From Rheinheimera sp. 1928-s (GTDB lineage Bacteria > Pseudomonadota > Gammaproteobacteria > Enterobacterales > Alteromonadaceae), in NCBI RefSeq assembly GCF_029269265.1, contig NZ_JARIXP010000004.1, positions 372,001-436,000 on the forward strand: DNA of 64,000 bases, given 5' to 3'. Positions 61,481 through 64,000 of this stretch are shown here, piece after piece (the stretch's first letter is position 1; each line of letters begins with the position of its first letter). The notes beneath the pieces are model-generated. The model was not told the origin of the DNA, made no database searches, and saw only the letters and a program-made list of their open reading frames with translations. A program made the position numbers and the translations under genes.

Positions 61481-62308
61481 TTAACCTAATAAGGATAGTG
61501 CAGTTTGAGGCCTGGTGTTAGCCTGCGACAGGATAGTTGTACTCGCCTGTTGCAAAATCTGTGCCCGGGTCAATTCAGCAGTTTCTTTGGCAAAATCTGT
61601 ATCACGGATCTGGCTGCGGGCAGAAGATACGTTTTCAACGATGTTGCTTAAGTTACGGATAGTAGACTGGAAGCGGTTTTGCAGCGCACCCAAATCTGCC
61701 CGTGCTGAGTCAATCGTTTTGATTGCACTGTCAATACTTGCTAATGCAGCTGAAGCACCACCTACTGTAGAAACTGATAGTGAAGCTAAACCTAAACCAG
61801 AAGTACCATAACCACCACCTGTACGTGACAGGTTGATGCTGATGGTTTGACCAGCGTTTGCACCGACCAGGAATTTGGCAGAGAAATCACCTTTCAGTAA
61901 GTCAATGTTACCAAACTGAGTGTTCTGAGCAATACGGCTGATTTCAGTTTTTAAAGCTGAAACTTCTTTTTGTAACGCAATACGGTCAGATGAACCGTTG
62001 ATACCGTTCTGTGATTGTACCGCTAATACACGAATACGTTGTAATGAAGTTGTAATTTCATCCATCGCACCTTCAGCTACCTGAGCCACTGAAATGCCGT
62101 CGTTTGCGTTACTGATAGCCTGGTTTAAACCATTGATCTGACTGGTTAAACGGTTGCTGATTTGTAAACCAGCAGCATCATCAGCAGCGCTGTTGATACG
62201 AAAACCAGAAGATAAACGTTTAAAAGATGTATCTAATGCACTGCCAGAACTTAATAACTGACGTTGTGCGTTTAACGCGGATACGTTGGTGTTTACTGCT
62301 AAAGCCAT
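61481..62308 (-). CDS. Flagellin (copy 1)
   Basis: This filament subunit of 275 aa has the N-terminal core ([40 protein letters not shown]) and C-terminal core ([20 protein letters not shown] ... ILSQANTRPQTALSLLG). The middle is short, so the outer domains are minimal. Ser/Thr-rich stretches there are natural sites for nonulosonic acid attachment. A sigma28 promoter lies about 100 nt upstream. It is very similar to the next flagellin. Confidence 0.97.
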   Translation of the reverse strand: MALAVNTNVSALNAQRQLLSSGSALDTSFKRLSSGFRINSAADDAAGLQISNRLTSQINGLNQAISNANDGISVAQVAEGAMDEITTSLQRIRVLAVQSQNGINGSSDRIALQKEVSALKTEISRIAQNTQFGNIDLLKGDFSAKFLVGANAGQTISINLSRTGGGYGTSGLGLASLSVSTVGGASAALASIDSAIKTIDSARADLGALQNRFQSTIRNLSNIVENVSSARSQIRDTDFAKETAELTRAQILQQASTTILSQANTRPQTALSLLG

Positions 62309-62411
62309 AAGTCACTCCTTAAAGCTGCGACGGGTCTGCAAACCCTGGCACAACCTTCATTGTTAAGCGGAACCCCGCAATTCTCGCCAAACTGCAATTT
62401 GGCTTAACTAG

Positions 62412-62438
62412 CTATCGGCAAGCAACTTCAGGACTTTA
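62412..62438 (-). promoter_or_regulatory. Sigma28 promoter of flagellin copy 1
   Basis: The minus strand reads TAAAGTCC, 11 nt, GCCGATAG: six of eight and seven of eight matches with the exact consensus spacing. The predicted start near 62405 gives a leader of about 97 nt, usual for flagellin genes. Confidence 0.8.
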
Positions 62439-62578
62439 GTAAAAAAAGGCAATTATTTTCCAGCAAGCGGCAATTAATTTCACTTTTCGTTATTTTTCAA
62501 AAAGTTATGGGTGAAATTATTTTTTAAAATAAATAGAAATTCGCAGTTTTATGCCCCTTTTTATAAATCACAGGCAAA

Positions 62579-62607
62579 AAAAACGGACTCTTGTAGAGTC
62601 CGTTTTT
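62579..62607 (-). terminator. Rho-independent terminator after flagellin copy 2
   Basis: A 12-bp stem (AAAAACGGACTC / GAGTCCGTTTTT) with a 5-nt loop lies 29 nt after the flagellin stop and is followed on the minus strand by a T-run. Confidence 0.85.
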
Positions 62608-62636
62608 ATTACCATGTCATCAAAGTCGGGTTTAGA

Positions 62637-63464
62637 TTAACCTAACAGTGACAAGGCCGCCTGTGGACGCTGATTCGCCTGAGACAGGATAGTGGTACTG
62701 GCCTGTTGCAGGATCTGCGAACGAGTCAACTCTGCGGTTTCTTTAGCAAAATCAGTATCTCTGATCCGGCTACGCGCTGATGACACGTTTTCCACAATGT
62801 TACTCAGGTTACGAATGGTAGATTGGAACCGGTTTTGTAAAGCACCCAGATCCGCTCTTGTGCTGTCGATAGTTTTGATTGCACTATCGATGCTGGCTAA
62901 TGCAGCTGAAGCACCGCCTACACTGGATATCGATAAGTTATTGATACCCAAACCTGACGAACCAAAACCCCCACCAGTGCGTGATAAATTCACGCTGATA
63001 TTTTGTCCGGCATTGGCTCCCACCAGGAACTTGGCGGAGAACTTACCATCCAGCAGCTTAATGCCACCGAACTGAGTTGTTGTTGCAATACGGCTGATTT
63101 CCGTTTTCAGCGCTGATACTTCTTTTTGCAATGCAACCCGGTCTGCCGAACTATTGATACCATTTTGCGACTGTACTGCTAGTACCCGGATACGCTGCAG
63201 AGAGTTAGTAATCTCATCCATCGCGCCTTCGGCCGTTTGAGCCAGAGAAATGCCGTCGTTCGCATTGCTGATGGCCTGGTTCAAGCCGTTGATTTGGCTT
63301 GATAAACGGTTACTGATCTGTAAACCCGCCGCATCATCAGCTGCGCTGTTGATACGAAAACCTGATGATAAACGTTTAAACGCCGTATCCAATGAATTGC
63401 CAGATGTAATTAACTGACGTTGTGCATTGATCGCTGATACGTTGGTATTGACATATAATGACAT
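62637..63464 (-). CDS. Flagellin (copy 2)
   Basis: A second 275-aa flagellin of the same length as copy 1, with nearly the same N-terminal ([20 protein letters not shown]) and C-terminal cores; most differences lie in the middle third. It is ended by a clear terminator, so it is transcribed separately from copy 1. Upstream I found no sigma28 site with correct spacing, and only a poor sigma54-like match, so its promoter is uncertain. Confidence 0.97.
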   Translation of the reverse strand: MSLYVNTNVSAINAQRQLITSGNSLDTAFKRLSSGFRINSAADDAAGLQISNRLSSQINGLNQAISNANDGISLAQTAEGAMDEITNSLQRIRVLAVQSQNGINSSADRVALQKEVSALKTEISRIATTTQFGGIKLLDGKFSAKFLVGANAGQNISVNLSRTGGGFGSSGLGINNLSISSVGGASAALASIDSAIKTIDSTRADLGALQNRFQSTIRNLSNIVENVSSARSRIRDTDFAKETAELTRSQILQQASTTILSQANQRPQAALSLLG

Positions 63465-63702
63465 GGTGTCATCCTCCGGTTAGTAAATAAGTAGCCATAA
63501 AGCCTTTCCTTTTTTCCTTTGGCAGGAGCTCCTCGCTATAGGTGCGTCAGAGCAGTGCCATAAAGTTGGTCGTACGGATCCGGCGCCCAATGCCTTCCAG
63601 ATCCAGTGCTGTTCGTGTTGTCCCCCTGGTAGTTGCTGCTTCTATCGCTTCAACTACCCTGGGTAAATTCAGTCGCTGAACTTAAACGTTCTGCTTTGTC
63701 CG
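63465..63702. other. 238-nt intergenic region between flagellin copies 2 and 3
   Basis: It must hold the promoter of copy 2 and the end of copy 3. It contains one inverted repeat (63628-63658). No consensus promoter was recognised. Confidence 0.5.
63628..63658. repeat. Inverted repeat after flagellin copy 3
   Basis: An 8-bp stem (GGTAGTTG / CAACTACC) has a 15-nt loop, with CC/GG able to extend it past a mismatch. It may be part of a weak terminator for the third flagellin, but no T-run follows. Confidence 0.35.
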
Positions 63703-64000
63703 TTACCCTTGTAACAATGACAATGCCGACTGAGGTCTCTGATTTGCCTGCGATAAGATAGTGGTGCTGGCCTGCTGCAATATCTGCGAGCGTGTCAGTT
63801 CAGCCGTTTCTTTCGCAAAATCTGTGTCTCTAATCCGGCTGCGAGCTGCCGAGATATTTTCCACAATGTTCGACAAGTTGCGGATCGTGGACTGAAAGCG
63901 GTTTTGAATCGCACCCAGGTCGGCTCGTTTGGAGTCGATGACGTTGATCGCACTGTCGATTTGTGCCAGAGCTCTGGAGGCGCCAGCTAAACTACTGATA
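63703..64000 (-). CDS. Flagellin (copy 3, partial, N-terminus outside window)
   Basis: The last 99 codons of a third flagellin are present (ISSLAGASRALAQIDSAINV at the window edge; [20 protein letters not shown]), ending SALSLLQG with TAA. The C-terminus is one residue longer than in copies 1 and 2 (LLQG versus LLG). The N-terminal part lies beyond position 64000. Confidence 0.95.
   Translation of the reverse strand, partial: ISSLAGASRALAQIDSAINVIDSKRADLGAIQNRFQSTIRNLSNIVENISAARSRIRDTDFAKETAELTRSQILQQASTTILSQANQRPQSALSLLQG

Larger units (their letters stand above)
62309..62636. other. 328-nt intergenic region between flagellin genes
   Basis: It contains the long leader (about 97 nt) and sigma28 promoter of the flagellin at 61481-62308, an A/T-rich stretch, and the terminator of the flagellin at 62637-63464. 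I saw no gene in it. Confidence 0.7.

Noticed and set aside
63585-63599. Sigma54-like site upstream of flagellin copy 2
   Set aside because: Spacing is right (GG-N10-GC) but the flanking bases (TGGAAGG, GGGC) match poorly.

Overview
The window looks like the flagellar chromosome region of a Gram-negative gammaproteobacterium with a single polar flagellum. The evidence is a FlrA/FlrB/FlrC regulatory cascade, FlhF/FlhG, a CheA-CheZ-CheY cluster and sigma54- and sigma28-type promoters, the arrangement known from Vibrio, Shewanella and Pseudomonas. Protein wording and moderate G+C suggest an Alteromonadales-type organism, perhaps Rheinheimera or a relative; that genus call is an impression from memory. 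No tRNA, rRNA, transposase gene or CRISPR array was seen.

Region 1 (1-26043, all minus strand) reads, in transcription order: a divergent flagellin-like gene, flrA, flrB-flrC, then fliE-F-G-H-I-J-K-L-M-N-O-P-Q-R-flhB, flhA-flhF-flhG-fliA, cheY-cheZ and cheA, which is cut by the window edge. Candidate sigma54 sites lie before fliE, flrB and, more weakly, flhA. Two copies of one long hairpin (20987-21042 and 25184-25240) bracket the flrA-flrB-flrC block.

Region 2 (26358-35613, plus strand) is one tightly packed operon: pseC, pseF, pseG, pseI and a PseH-like acetyltransferase, then an acyl carrier protein, a ketoreductase, an AMP-forming ligase, a LuxE-type acyl-protein synthetase and a LuxC-type acyl reductase. 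It should make CMP-pseudaminic acid, probably with an unusual acyl or aldehyde-derived decoration. No pseB is present.

Region 3 (35610-58752, minus strand) starts with a Maf-type flagellin glycosyltransferase. It continues with a legionaminic acid pathway (legB, legC, legG, legI, NeuD-type acyltransferase, ptmE-like, legF, PtmA-like SDR), three Gfo/Idh oxidoreductases, a sialyl/polysialyltransferase-like protein, a CDP-3,6-dideoxyhexose module (ddhA, ddhB, ddhC, RmlC-type epimerase, reductase; best fit CDP-ascarylose), a UDP-galactopyranose-mutase-like flavoprotein, a glycosyltransferase, and a TagD/TagB-like CDP-glycerol pair. The two convergent operons share a single TTAA as both stop codons.

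Region 4 (58770-64000, minus strand) is the filament end: fliT-like, fliS, fliD, flaG and at least three tandem flagellin genes, the last cut by the window edge. Sigma28 promoters with exact 11-nt spacing lie before flaG and one flagellin.

The whole reads as flagellum assembly, regulation and chemotaxis with a roughly 32-kb flagellin-decoration island set between the regulators and the filament genes. Nearly all its sugar donors are activated with CTP. The most novel parts are the pse-linked ACP/ligase/LuxE/LuxC module and the combination of two nonulosonic acids, a 3,6-dideoxyhexose and a phosphoglycerol-type module in one flagellar locus.
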